This document shows, in pieces, positions 41,838 through 50,772 of a stretch of 64,000 bases of DNA. The position numbers were made by a program, and so were the translations under genes. The notes under the pieces were generated by a model. It was not told the DNA's origin. It saw nothing but the letters and a program-made list of their open reading frames with translations, and ran no database searches. How positions within the stretch are numbered: the stretch's first letter is position 1; every line of letters starts with the position of its first letter. This DNA is from Pelomonas sp. CA6. GTDB lineage: Bacteria; Pseudomonadota; Gammaproteobacteria; Burkholderiales; Burkholderiaceae_C. Location of the stretch: positions 248,001 to 312,000 of the forward strand of contig NZ_JAKZFD010000001.1 of the NCBI RefSeq assembly GCF_022549225.1, written 5' to 3'.

Positions 41838-42314
41838 TCAGAACTCGTACTTCAGCACCTGCTCGCCGCCGATGAGCTCGCCGGTGGGCCGGAACCCGGC
41901 CTGTTCGTAAAGCCTGCGCGCGGCCTCGTTCTCCGGCTTCACGCCCAGGATCACGCAGGGACAGTCGGGCAGGCCCGACAGCATGCTCAGAATCTGCCGC
42001 AGCGCCGCGCGGGCGTGGCCCTGGCCTTGGTGCCGCGCATCGATCATCAGGCGGTAGATCCAGTAATTCCCATCGTCCTCGTCGACGGTGTACATCGCGA
42101 ATCCCACCGGCTGCCCGTCCGCGCGGATCAGCAGCGGCACGCAATCGGGATCGTCCGCCGCATCCTCCAGCGATTCGGCATTGCTGGCGACGAAGGATTG
42201 CTGGTGGGGGTGGGGGCTCAGCGCGAGCGCCAGTGCGTGCTCGTCGGGCCGGATCCTCGTGACGGTCACGCGGGCGGAGGTCGGGGTGCCGGATGGCAGG
42301 GGCGGTGTTGTCAA
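41838..42314 (-). CDS. GNAT family N-acetyltransferase, SpeG/diamine-type
   Basis: 158 residues. Motif A is HQGQGHARAALRQIL (Q-x-x-G-x-A after the strand WIYRLMIDAR), and the C-terminal block is VKPENEAARRLYEQAGFRPTGE. The D-E-D-D-G-N-Y-W-I-Y-R-L-M-I-D segment is like that of spermine/spermidine or diamine acetyltransferases (PaiA/BltD type). A polyamine substrate is a reasonable guess, not shown. It converges with the DUF3482 gene. Confidence 0.85.
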   Translation of the reverse strand: MTTPPLPSGTPTSARVTVTRIRPDEHALALALSPHPHQQSFVASNAESLEDAADDPDCVPLLIRADGQPVGFAMYTVDEDDGNYWIYRLMIDARHQGQGHARAALRQILSMLSGLPDCPCVILGVKPENEAARRLYEQAGFRPTGELIGGEQVLKYEF

Positions 42315-42596
42315 ATTCGAAGGCTCCGGAGTGGGCGGGTTGGCGGACGCGGGCGATGGTACCCACCTGACCCGGCCTCGGCCCCGGCCCCGCAGCGTTT
42401 TCTCGTCGGTGACGCGGGACTAGGCAGCGCCCAGCCTAGCGCGGATCGTCGGAATCAAACGCAACAAGGCGAACGTCAAGGACATTCACAAACGCCATGC
42501 TGGCGCGCGGCAGAATCCGCGGGTGTCCATGACCTGACCGCCGCGGCTGGCGCGCCACCTCTGCGGGCCGCGCGCATCCCGCCCATGCCATCGACC

Positions 42597-44132
42597 ATGA
42601 AGCGTCTTGCCCTGCCATTGATCGCCGCCGCGCTGCTGGCGGCCGGCTGCGCCACCACGACCTCACCGCCAGGGGGAGCGTCGGCCTCGGCCTCCAGCGC
42701 CCGGGTCGATCAGGATGCCCTCTGGCTGGATCGCCTGAGCTGGGGGGCGAGCAGCAGCAGCCTGGCCGAGTTGCGCCGCATGGGGCGCAAGACCTGGCTG
42801 GACACGCAACTCAATGGCCGCGCCCCGCTGCCGACCGAGCTGCAAGCGCAGATCGCCGCGCTGAGCATCAGCCAGCGCGACCTGCCCTCGCTGGTCTACG
42901 AGATGGAGGCGCAGCGCAAGAGCGCCGACGCGAGCAAGGACGATGCGGCCAAGGCCGCCGCGCAGCAGGCCTACCAGCAGACGCTGAACCGGCTCTCGCG
43001 CGAAGCCGCGAGCCGCGCGCTGCTGCTCGCCGCCTATTCCCCCAACCAGATGCGCGAGCAGCTGACCTGGTTCTGGTTCAACCATTTCAACGTCCACCAG
43101 TACAAGCACAACCTGCGCGCCATGGTGGGCGACTATGAGCAGGGCCTGCGCGAGCACGCCCTGGGACGGTTCCGGGACTTGCTGGGCTACACCGCCCACC
43201 ACCCGGCCATGCTGCGCTACCTGGACAACGAGCAGAACGCCGCCGGCCGCATCAACGAGAACTACGCGCGCGAACTGCTCGAGCTGCATACCTTGGGCGT
43301 GGACGCCGGCTACACGCAGCGCGACGTGCAGGAGCTCGCCCGCGTGCTCACCGGCTTGGGCGTGAACCTCAGCGGCACCGAGCCCAAGCTCAAGCCGGCG
43401 CAGCAGGCCCAGTACCAGCGCCGCGGGTTGATGGAGTTCAATCCGGCGCGCCATGACTTCGGCGACAAGCAGCTGCTGGGGATGGAGGTGAAGGGCCGCG
43501 GCCTGGCCGAACTGGACCAGGTGCTGGACACGCTGGCCCGACACCCGGCCACCGCGCGCTTCGTGTCGCGCAAGCTGGCCCAGGCCTTCGTGGCCGACAT
43601 GCCGCCGCCCGCGCTCGTCGAGCGCATGGCGCAGCGCTGGCAGCAGAGCGATGGCCGGATCAGCGAGGTGATGCGCGCACTCATCCAGTCGCCCGAGTTC
43701 GAGGCCTCGCTGAGCCGTAAGTTCAAGGACCCGGCGCACTACGTCGTCTCGGCCGTGCGCCTGGCCTACGACACCAAGCAAGTGCTCAACACCGGGCCGA
43801 TGATCGGCTGGCTCTACCGGCTGGGCCAGGCGCCCTACAACCGCCAGACGCCCGACGGCTATGCGCTCGACGAATCGGCCTGGGCTGGCCCGGGGCAGCT
43901 CAACACCCGCTTCGAGATCGCCCGCGCCATCGGCAGCGGCAGCGCCGGGTTGTTCCGTGTCGAAGGCGAGAAGACCGACCGGCCCGCCTTCCCGCAGCTC
44001 GCCAACCCGCTGTACTACGAAGGCATCGCGCCGCGTCTGGCCAGCGCCACCCGGCAGACGCTCGACCAGGCCTCTTCGCCCCAGGAGTGGGCCACCTTCC
44101 TGCTCGCCTCGCCCGAGTTCATGCACCGTTGA
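42597..44132 (+). CDS. DUF1800 lipoprotein
   Basis: 511 residues from ATG 42597 (or 42585, MPST-). Lipoprotein signal with lipobox LLAAGC places the acylated Cys near residue 17. The mature part is a DUF1800 domain: LDRLSWGASSSSLAELRRMG, LTWFWFNHFNVHQYKH, NENYARELLELHTLGVDAGY, EFNPARHDFGDKQLLG and MRALIQSPEFEA. These proteins are exported, often with a DUF1501 partner encoded next, as here (11-base gap). Biochemical function is unknown. About 280 bases upstream hold no recognised element. Confidence 0.9.
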   Translation: MKRLALPLIAAALLAAGCATTTSPPGGASASASSARVDQDALWLDRLSWGASSSSLAELRRMGRKTWLDTQLNGRAPLPTELQAQIAALSISQRDLPSLVYEMEAQRKSADASKDDAAKAAAQQAYQQTLNRLSREAASRALLLAAYSPNQMREQLTWFWFNHFNVHQYKHNLRAMVGDYEQGLREHALGRFRDLLGYTAHHPAMLRYLDNEQNAAGRINENYARELLELHTLGVDAGYTQRDVQELARVLTGLGVNLSGTEPKLKPAQQAQYQRRGLMEFNPARHDFGDKQLLGMEVKGRGLAELDQVLDTLARHPATARFVSRKLAQAFVADMPPPALVERMAQRWQQSDGRISEVMRALIQSPEFEASLSRKFKDPAHYVVSAVRLAYDTKQVLNTGPMIGWLYRLGQAPYNRQTPDGYALDESAWAGPGQLNTRFEIARAIGSGSAGLFRVEGEKTDRPAFPQLANPLYYEGIAPRLASATRQTLDQASSPQEWATFLLASPEFMHR

Positions 44133-44143
44133 GGAGGCCCGAC

Positions 44144-45358
44144 ATGCGCCGACGCCATCTGCTGCAATCCCTGGCCAGCGCGCCGCTCGCGCTGGGCGCC
44201 GCTCGCCTGTGGGCCGCCGACGCGGCATCGGCGTCGGCAACGCCGCGCTTCCTGCTGGTCTTCCTGCGCGGCGCCTACGACGCGGCCAACCTGCTGGTGC
44301 CCCATGCGTCGCCGTTCTATTACGAAGCGCGGCCCAACATCGCCGTGCCGGCGCCGGGCGCGGCTGGCCTGGCGGCCACCGCGCTCGACGCCAGCTGGGC
44401 GCTCGCGCCCGCGGTGGCGCAGAGCCTGGGGCCCCTGTGGGACAAGGGGCAGCTGGCCTTCGTGCCTTTCGCCGGCTGTGCCGACACCTCGCGCAGCCAT
44501 TTCGAGACCCAGGACCGGATCGAATTGGGCCAGGCCGACGAGGGCGCTCGCGACTTCCGCAGCGGATTCATGAACCGGCTGGCTCTGGTGCTGGGTGCCA
44601 ATGCCGGTGCGTCGCGGCTGGAGGCCATGGCCTTCACCGATCAGGTGCCCCTGGTCCTGCGCGGATCGTTGCCGGTGGCCAACCAGGCCTTGCGCGAGCT
44701 GGGCAAGCCCGGCATCAGCGCCGCGCAGGCAAAGGCGATCGAGCGCATGTATGCCGGCACGCGGCTGGCCACCACGGTCAGCGGCGGCTTCGAGGTGCGT
44801 GACGAGGTGGCGCGCGAGATGGTCGGGGAAATGGAGGCCGCCAGCCGCAACGCCATTGGCAGCAAGGGCTTCGCGCTGGAGGCGCGGCGCATCGCGCGGC
44901 TGATGCGTGAACGCGTCACCCTGGGCTTCATCGACGTGGGTGGCTGGGACACCCATGTCGCCCAGGGTGGCGCCAGCGGCACGCTGGCCGGCAAGTTCAC
45001 GGAGCTGGGGCAGGGCCTCGCCACCTTTGCCGAGGAAATGGGGCCGCAATGGGCCAACACCACGGTCGTGGTGCTGAGCGAGTTCGGCCGCACCTTCCGC
45101 GAGAACGGCAACCGCGGCACCGACCACGGCCATGGCAGCGCTTACTGGGTCCTGGGGGGCGGCGTGCGCGGGGGGCGCATCGTGGGCGAGCAGGTGGCGC
45201 TCAGCCCCGCCACGCTGTTCCAGGGGCGGGACTGGCCCGTGCTCAACGACTACCGCGCTGTGCTCGGCGGTCTCTTTGCGCGTCAGTGGGGTTTGAGCCC
45301 CGCGCAGCTCGATGCCGTCTTTCCCGGCGCCGGTCCGCGCGATCTGGGCCTGCTGTGA
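44144..45358 (+). CDS. DUF1501 exported protein
   Basis: 404 residues from ATG 44144, with GAGGAGG 7 bases upstream. The N-terminus MRRRHLLQSLASAPLALGAARLW has a twin-arginine-like RRRHLL and an Ala cleavage region, so Tat export is likely. The alkaline-phosphatase/sulfatase-like fold is suggested by FLLVFLRGAYDAANLLVPH, FIDVGGWDTHVAQGG, TVVVLSEFGRTFRENGN and GTDHGHGSAYWVLGG, where Asp and His residues are placed like metal ligands. It forms a pair with the DUF1800 lipoprotein. Substrate unknown. Confidence 0.9.
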   Translation: MRRRHLLQSLASAPLALGAARLWAADAASASATPRFLLVFLRGAYDAANLLVPHASPFYYEARPNIAVPAPGAAGLAATALDASWALAPAVAQSLGPLWDKGQLAFVPFAGCADTSRSHFETQDRIELGQADEGARDFRSGFMNRLALVLGANAGASRLEAMAFTDQVPLVLRGSLPVANQALRELGKPGISAAQAKAIERMYAGTRLATTVSGGFEVRDEVAREMVGEMEAASRNAIGSKGFALEARRIARLMRERVTLGFIDVGGWDTHVAQGGASGTLAGKFTELGQGLATFAEEMGPQWANTTVVVLSEFGRTFRENGNRGTDHGHGSAYWVLGGGVRGGRIVGEQVALSPATLFQGRDWPVLNDYRAVLGGLFARQWGLSPAQLDAVFPGAGPRDLGLL

Positions 45359-45386
45359 TCCGCGTGGATCCCCGGCCCCCAAAGCA

Positions 45387-45420
45387 CAAGGGCCTGGCGC
45401 CGAGTGACGCCAAGCCCTTG
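45387..45420. terminator. bidirectional terminator between DUF1501 gene and tRNA-Thr
   Basis: CAAGGGC-C-TGGCG (45387-45399) pairs with CGCCA-A-GCCCTTG (45408-45420), a 12-bp stem with one C-A mismatch and an 8-base loop. ATTTGT follows on the plus strand; the minus strand continues TGTGCTTTGG. It lies directly after the plus-strand DUF1501 stop and after the 3' end of the minus-strand tRNA. Confidence 0.65.
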
Positions 45421-45427
45421 ATTTGTA

Positions 45428-45503
45428 TGGTGCCGGTGAAGAGAGTCGAACTCCCGACCTTCGCATTACGAATGCGCTGCTCTACCAACTGAGCTACACC
45501 GGC
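45428..45503 (-). tRNA. tRNA-Thr (anticodon CGT)
   Basis: 76 bases with encoded CCA. Acceptor GCCGGTG pairs with CACCGGC; D arm AGCTCAGTTGGTAGAGC; anticodon loop TTCGTAA giving CGT (Thr ACG codons); T arm GGGAGTTCGACTCTC. ACG is a common Thr codon in GC-rich genomes. Confidence 0.95.
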
Positions 45504-45530
45504 CTAAGACCAAGACTATAGCACGGGAAA

Positions 45531-46925
45531 TCAGGAGGAGCCAAGCTCTGCCACGCAGACCTGGTCGCGGCCGGCCTGCTTGGCGCGGTAGAGGGCCTCG
45601 TCGGCCCGGGTGATCAGGTATTGGTAGTCGGGATGGCCATCGAACAGCGCGGCGCCGATGCTGACCGTGACGTGGAGCTTGCGGCCCTGGCCGAGCAGGA
45701 ATTCGCTGGCGGCGAAGCGCTCGCGCAGCTGTTCGGCGGCGCGCGCCAGGCCGTTGGCGTCGACCTCGACCAGCACGACCAGGATTTCCTCGCCGCCATA
45801 GCGGAACACGAAGTCGCCGTTGCGCACGCTGTCCAGGATGAGCATGGCCGCCTGTTGCAGCACCAGGTCGCCGGCGTCGTGGCCACGCTCGTCGTTGATG
45901 CGCTTGAAGTGGTCAATGTCCAGCAGCAGCACGCCGAAGCGGCTGTGGCGCTCGTTGGCGAGCTTGATCTCGCGGCCGATCACCGAAGGCAGGAAGCGGC
46001 GGTTGAGCAGCCGGGTGAGGGTGTCGCGGCCGTTCTCCACCTCCAGCTGGCGTTCGAACAGGGTCTTGAGCTGGAACTTGAGGTTCTCCAGCTCCATCTG
46101 CAGCTCCAGCAGGTGGCGGTTGAGTTCCAGCGGGTCGGTCTGCGGGGCGTACAGGCGGGGCAGCAGGCTGTCGTCGATGCGCGCCACGATCTCGCGCAGC
46201 AGCTCCAGCTCGGGCACGCCGTCGAACATCGCGCTGCCCTTGTGGTGGAACCACAGCCCGAACTCCGAGCGCCCCAGGCTGGGCACCTGCGCGGGCCGTT
46301 CACCGCCGCGGTGCAGCGAGAACAGCAGCTCCTGGCTCCACTCCAGCAGCGCCGAGCGCTGACGCTCGCGCTCCACCGAGAGGTTCTGGCCCAGCGAGAA
46401 GAGCCGGTAGGCCTCGTCGTTGCGGGCCCCGCGCTGGCTGTTGCGCATGAAGGCCTCGGACATCAGCTCCAGCGCCAGATCCATCAGCTGGCCCACATAG
46501 ACCTGGGCTTGGCGCAGCAGGGTCTCGTCGCCGGTCGACTGGGCGAGCACGGCGAACAGGCTGCGCTTGAGCTGGCGCGCGCCGCGCGCCACCAGATGGA
46601 TGGGCAGTTGGATGCGCGCATGCACCTCGCCAACGTGGCGCTGCATCGCCACCAGCGCCGGCAGGTCGCCATGCGGATGGTGGAACAGCTCCAGCAGCCA
46701 GCGCTGCATGGAGTGGCGCAGGCGCTGCTGCACCACCTCATGGTCCAGGAAGGACTGGGCCTGGTGGTGGGCCATCATCGCCTCGTAGAAGGCGTCGGCC
46801 AGCGCCGGCGCATGCGGCTGGACGCCGGCCCAGACCCGTTGGCGCGCCGCCTCCGGGGTGTGGTCCAGAATGGCCTGCCATTCGCCTTCGGGCGGCAGCG
46901 GGGTGGTCGGGGGGGCTGCGCTCAA
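45531..46925 (-). CDS. dosC: globin-coupled diguanylate cyclase, DosC type
   Basis: 464 residues, close to E. coli DosC (460). Residues 15-165 are a globin-sensor domain: FYEAMMAHHQAQSFLDHE, QRLRHSMQRWLLELF, and the proximal-heme His102 in HVGEVHARIQLPIHLVARGA. A helical middle domain (170-290) leads to the GGDEF domain with GGEE at 377-380 and an RxxD inhibitory site (RNGD) five residues before it. It should make c-di-GMP in response to O2 (or CO/NO) bound to heme. No DosP-type phosphodiesterase is adjacent. It starts 20 bases before fbp in the same direction, so it may be co-transcribed from the fbp promoter. Confidence 0.93.
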   Translation of the reverse strand: MSAAPPTTPLPPEGEWQAILDHTPEAARQRVWAGVQPHAPALADAFYEAMMAHHQAQSFLDHEVVQQRLRHSMQRWLLELFHHPHGDLPALVAMQRHVGEVHARIQLPIHLVARGARQLKRSLFAVLAQSTGDETLLRQAQVYVGQLMDLALELMSEAFMRNSQRGARNDEAYRLFSLGQNLSVERERQRSALLEWSQELLFSLHRGGERPAQVPSLGRSEFGLWFHHKGSAMFDGVPELELLREIVARIDDSLLPRLYAPQTDPLELNRHLLELQMELENLKFQLKTLFERQLEVENGRDTLTRLLNRRFLPSVIGREIKLANERHSRFGVLLLDIDHFKRINDERGHDAGDLVLQQAAMLILDSVRNGDFVFRYGGEEILVVLVEVDANGLARAAEQLRERFAASEFLLGQGRKLHVTVSIGAALFDGHPDYQYLITRADEALYRAKQAGRDQVCVAELGSS

Positions 46926-46944
46926 ACGGTACTCCTGGGCAGGG

Positions 46945-47952
46945 TCAGTTCTCCAGATGGTAGCGGGTGACGCGCTCCACCTCGTTGCGGGAGCCCAGGA
47001 TGACGGACACGCGCTCGTGCAGCTGCGTGGGCTGCAGATCCATGATGCGCTGGCGCCCGTTGGTCGCGGCGCCGCCGGCCTGCTCGATCAGGAAGGACAT
47101 GGGGTTGGCCTCGTACATCAGGCGCAGCTTGCCCGGCTTGTTGGGCTCGCGCTTGTCCCAGGGGTACATGAAGATGCCGCCGCGGGTCAGGATGCGGTGC
47201 ACGTCCGCGACCATGGAGGCGATCCAGCGCATGTTGAAGTTCTTGCCGCGCGGGCCTTCGTCGCCGGCCAGGCATTCGTCGATGTAGCGCTTCACCGGGG
47301 CGTCCCAGTGGCGCATGTTGGACATGTTGATCGCGAATTCCTTGGTGTCCTCGGGGATCTTCACGTCGTCCGCGGTCAGCACCCAGGAGCCCTGCTCGCG
47401 GTCCAGCGTGAACATCGCGACGCCGTCGCCGACGGTCAGCACCAGCGTGGTCTGCGGGCCGTAGACGCAATAGCCGGCGGCCGCCTGCTGGCTGCCCGGC
47501 TGCAGGAAGTCTTCCTCGCTGACGCCCTTGCTGCCCTCGGGCTTCTTCAGCACCGAGAAGATGGTGCCGATCGAGACGTTGACGTCGATGTTGGACGAGC
47601 CGTCCAGCGGGTCGAACATCAGCAGGTATTCGCCCTGCGGGAAGCGGTTGGGCACCAGGTAGATGCCCTCCATTTCTTCCGACGCCATCGCCGCGAGGTG
47701 GCCGCCCCATTCGTTGGCCTCGATCAGCACCTCGTTGGCGATGATGTCCAGCTTCTTCTGCACCTCGCCCTGCACGTTCTCGGAGCCGGCCGTGCCCAGC
47801 ACGTCGCCGAGCGCACCTTTGTTGACGCTGATGGCGATGCGCTTGCAGGCACGCGCCACCACCTCGATCAGCAGGCGCAGCTGCTGCGGGATGTGGCCGT
47901 GCTGGCGCTGCTGTTCGACCAGGTACTGGGTCAGGCTGACGCGGTGGCTCAT
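46945..47952 (-). CDS. fbp: fructose-1,6-bisphosphatase class 1
   Basis: 335 residues. It converts fructose 1,6-bisphosphate to fructose 6-phosphate in gluconeogenesis (and in Calvin-cycle organisms). Class 1 marks: metal site [67 protein letters not shown] and the [14 protein letters not shown] end. It sits between pepN and dosC on the minus strand with a 39-base gap to pepN, suggesting a pepN-fbp-dosC run. The start [11 protein letters not shown] is the usual family start. Confidence 0.97.
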   Translation of the reverse strand: MSHRVSLTQYLVEQQRQHGHIPQQLRLLIEVVARACKRIAISVNKGALGDVLGTAGSENVQGEVQKKLDIIANEVLIEANEWGGHLAAMASEEMEGIYLVPNRFPQGEYLLMFDPLDGSSNIDVNVSIGTIFSVLKKPEGSKGVSEEDFLQPGSQQAAAGYCVYGPQTTLVLTVGDGVAMFTLDREQGSWVLTADDVKIPEDTKEFAINMSNMRHWDAPVKRYIDECLAGDEGPRGKNFNMRWIASMVADVHRILTRGGIFMYPWDKREPNKPGKLRLMYEANPMSFLIEQAGGAATNGRQRIMDLQPTQLHERVSVILGSRNEVERVTRYHLEN

Positions 47953-47991
47953 GGGATCTCCAGATAGTGCAGAAAGCGTTGCGGTGCCGGC

Positions 47992-50685
47992 TTACTCGCC
48001 CAGCGCCAGCGCGCGCTCGACGATCTCGCGCACGTCGTTGGACAGGTCGGGCTTGGCGGCCACGCGGGCGATGGCCTCGCGCGCGGCGCTGCGATAGGGC
48101 TGGGCCAGCGCGGTCCAGCGGTCCATCACGCGCGCCAGACGGCCGGCCACCTGCGGGTTGATCGCGTCCAGCTGCAGCACCATGTCGGCCCAGAACACAT
48201 AGCCCGCGGCGTCGCCGCGGTGGAAGGCGGCCGGGTTGGACATGCACAGCGAGAAGATCAGGCTGCGCGCGCGGTTGGGGTTCTTCAGCGTGAAGTCGGG
48301 ATGCTGCAGCAGCTGCTTGACGCGCGCGAAGGTCTTGCCCTGGCGCTCGGCGGCGCGGCCCTGCAGCGCGAACCACTTGTCCACCACCAGCGGCTCGTGG
48401 CGGAACTGGGCATGGAAGCGCTCCAGCGCCGGCTGGGCCAGCTCGGCATGCGCCTGCACCAGCGCGGACAGCGCGCCCAGGCGGTCGGTCATGTTGCTGG
48501 CGTCCTTGAAGCGCTGGTAGGCCCGGCCGGGCCACACGGGGTCGCCGCTGCGCGTGGCCTGCAGCACCAGCATGGACAGCGCCAGATTGGCCAGCGCGCG
48601 CTGGCCCGCCTGCCGCGGGGTGGGCTGGTAGCCCTCGTGCACCTGCTGCGCCTCGAAGGCCTGTGCCCAGTCCTCGTGCAGCTCGGCGGCCAGCTGGTGC
48701 TGGGCCGCATCCACCGCGGCGTGGATGGCCTGCGGGTCCACCGGCACGCCGGCCTCGGCCAGCTGTTCGGCGATGTAGGCCTCGTCGGGCAGCACCAGGG
48801 CCAGGGCCTTGAAGGCGGGATCCAGCCCGGGGTGACGCAGCACGGCGCGCATGGCCTCGACATAGCCCGCGTCCAGCTGCAGCGCCTGGCCGCCGCGCAC
48901 CGCGGCGACGATGCGCGCCAGCGCCAGGCGCTGGCCGGCTTCCCAGCGGTTGAAGGCGTCGGCGTCATGCTGCAGCAGGGTCAGCAGCTCGGCGTCGCCC
49001 AGGCCGTCGTCCAGCAGCACCGGCGCGGAGAAGCCGCGCAGCAGCGAGGGCACCGGCTCGGTGGCGACGTTGACGAAGACGAAGCGCTGTTCGGCCTGGT
49101 CCAGCACCAGCACGCGTTCGGTGCCGGCCGGCGCCTCCTCGCCCTGCAGCTGCAGCGGCAAGACCTGGCCCTCGCGCGAGAGCAGGCCCATGGCCACCGG
49201 GATCACCTGGGGCAGCTTGTCGGGCTGGCCCGGCGTCGCCGGGTTGTGCTGCTTCAGGGTCAGCGTGTAGGTCTGGGCTGCGGCGTCGTACTCGCCGCGC
49301 GCCTGCAGGCGCGGCGTGCCGGCCTGGGCGTACCAGCGCTTGAAGGTGTCCAGGCGCGAGGAGAGCTCGGAGCCGGGGTTGGCATCGGCGATGGCCTGGG
49401 CGAAGTCGTCGCAGGTCACGGCCTGGCCGTCATGGCGCTGGAAGTACAGCGCCATGCCCTTGGCGAAACCTTCGCGGCCGACCAGGGTCTGGTACATGCG
49501 CACGACTTCGGCGCCCTTGTTGTAGACCGTGGCGGTGTAGAAGTTGTTGATCTCGACGTAGGAGTCCGGGCGCACCGGATGGGCCATCGCGCCGGCGTCC
49601 TCGGGGAACTGGCCGGAGCGCAGCATGCGCACGTCCTGGATGCGGCAGACGGCACGGCTGCTCGGAGCGGCGGCCATGTCCTGGCTGAATTCCTGATCGC
49701 GGAAGACGGTCAGGCCTTCTTTCAGCGAGAGCTGGAACCAGTCGCGGCAGGTGACGCGATTGCCGGTCCAGTTGTGGAAGTACTCGTGCGCGACGATGGA
49801 CTCGATGCGGAAGAAGTCCGCGTCGGTCGCGGTGGCCGGCGAGGCGAGCAGGGCGCTGGTGTTGAAGATGTTCAGGCCCTTGTTCTCCATCGCGCCCATG
49901 TTGAAGTCGGACACGCCGACCACCATGAAGCGCTCCAGGTCCAGCGGCAGCTTGAATCGCGCCTCGTCCCAGACCACCGAGGCGATCAGCGAGTTCATCG
50001 CGTGCTCGGTCTTCTCCAGGTCGCCGCGGCGCACATAGACCTGCAGCAGGTGGTCCTTGCCGGCGCGCGTGCGGATGCGCTGTTCGCGCGCGACCAGGTC
50101 GGCCGCGACCAGGGCGAACAGATAGCTGGGCTTGGGGAAGGGGTCGTGCCACTTCGCGAAGTGGCGGCCGTTGTCCAGGCTGCCGGACTCCAGCAGGTTG
50201 CCGTTGGACAGCAGCACCGGGTACTTGGCCTGGTCGGCGCGCAGCGTCACGGTGTAGACCGCCATCACGTCCGGGCGGTCGAGGAAGTAGGTGATGCGGC
50301 GGAAGCCCTCGGCCTCGCACTGGGTGAAGAAGCCGCCGCCCGAGGTGTACAGGCCCGACAGCGAGGTGTTCTTCTCCGGCGCGCAGGTGTTGCGGATCTC
50401 GAGCTGGAAGTCGGCGTCGGGCGCGTTGTCGATGATGAGCTCATGCCCTTCCTGGCGGAAGGAGACGCTGTCGCCGTTGATCAGCACGCGCAGCAGGTTC
50501 AGCTCTTCGCCGTGCAGGCGCAGCGGGCCGTGGGCCACGGCGGTGTTGCGCTCGATCTGCATCTTGCTGGTGACCAGGGTCTTGGCCGGGTCCAGGTCGA
50601 AGCACAGGTCGACGCTGCGTATCCAGTACGCGGGCGCCACATAGTCTTCGCGGCGGATCGGGGTGGCAGTGCCTTCTCGCATCAT
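47992..50685 (-). CDS. pepN: aminopeptidase N (M1 family)
   Basis: 897 residues. It removes N-terminal amino acids from peptides in the cytosol using zinc. GAMEN exopeptidase motif at about 264-268 and HEYFHNWTGNR (HExxH at 300-304) with the second-shell Glu in LSLKEGLTVFRDQEFS. The length and C-terminal helical domain match the E. coli-type PepN, not the tricorn type. Start 50685 is preferred because AAGGA lies 8 bases upstream; an ATG at 50694 adds three residues. It is 87 bases downstream of prfB. Confidence 0.96.
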   Translation of the reverse strand: MMREGTATPIRREDYVAPAYWIRSVDLCFDLDPAKTLVTSKMQIERNTAVAHGPLRLHGEELNLLRVLINGDSVSFRQEGHELIIDNAPDADFQLEIRNTCAPEKNTSLSGLYTSGGGFFTQCEAEGFRRITYFLDRPDVMAVYTVTLRADQAKYPVLLSNGNLLESGSLDNGRHFAKWHDPFPKPSYLFALVAADLVAREQRIRTRAGKDHLLQVYVRRGDLEKTEHAMNSLIASVVWDEARFKLPLDLERFMVVGVSDFNMGAMENKGLNIFNTSALLASPATATDADFFRIESIVAHEYFHNWTGNRVTCRDWFQLSLKEGLTVFRDQEFSQDMAAAPSSRAVCRIQDVRMLRSGQFPEDAGAMAHPVRPDSYVEINNFYTATVYNKGAEVVRMYQTLVGREGFAKGMALYFQRHDGQAVTCDDFAQAIADANPGSELSSRLDTFKRWYAQAGTPRLQARGEYDAAAQTYTLTLKQHNPATPGQPDKLPQVIPVAMGLLSREGQVLPLQLQGEEAPAGTERVLVLDQAEQRFVFVNVATEPVPSLLRGFSAPVLLDDGLGDAELLTLLQHDADAFNRWEAGQRLALARIVAAVRGGQALQLDAGYVEAMRAVLRHPGLDPAFKALALVLPDEAYIAEQLAEAGVPVDPQAIHAAVDAAQHQLAAELHEDWAQAFEAQQVHEGYQPTPRQAGQRALANLALSMLVLQATRSGDPVWPGRAYQRFKDASNMTDRLGALSALVQAHAELAQPALERFHAQFRHEPLVVDKWFALQGRAAERQGKTFARVKQLLQHPDFTLKNPNRARSLIFSLCMSNPAAFHRGDAAGYVFWADMVLQLDAINPQVAGRLARVMDRWTALAQPYRSAAREAIARVAAKPDLSNDVREIVERALALGE

Positions 50686-50735
50686 GGCGGGCATCCTTGT
50701 TCGAGTGGGGTCCGGAGGAAGTCTTGTCGGGAGAG

Positions 50736-50762
50736 GACCCCGCCGTCTCCGGGGCGGGGCCG
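50736..50762 (-). terminator. hairpin between prfB and pepN
   Basis: GG-A-CCCCGCC pairs with GGCGGGGCC (one bulged A, 8-base loop) just after the prfB stop on the minus strand. There is no T-run, so it may be only a partial terminator before pepN. Confidence 0.4.
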
Positions 50763-50772
50763 CGCATCGGCG

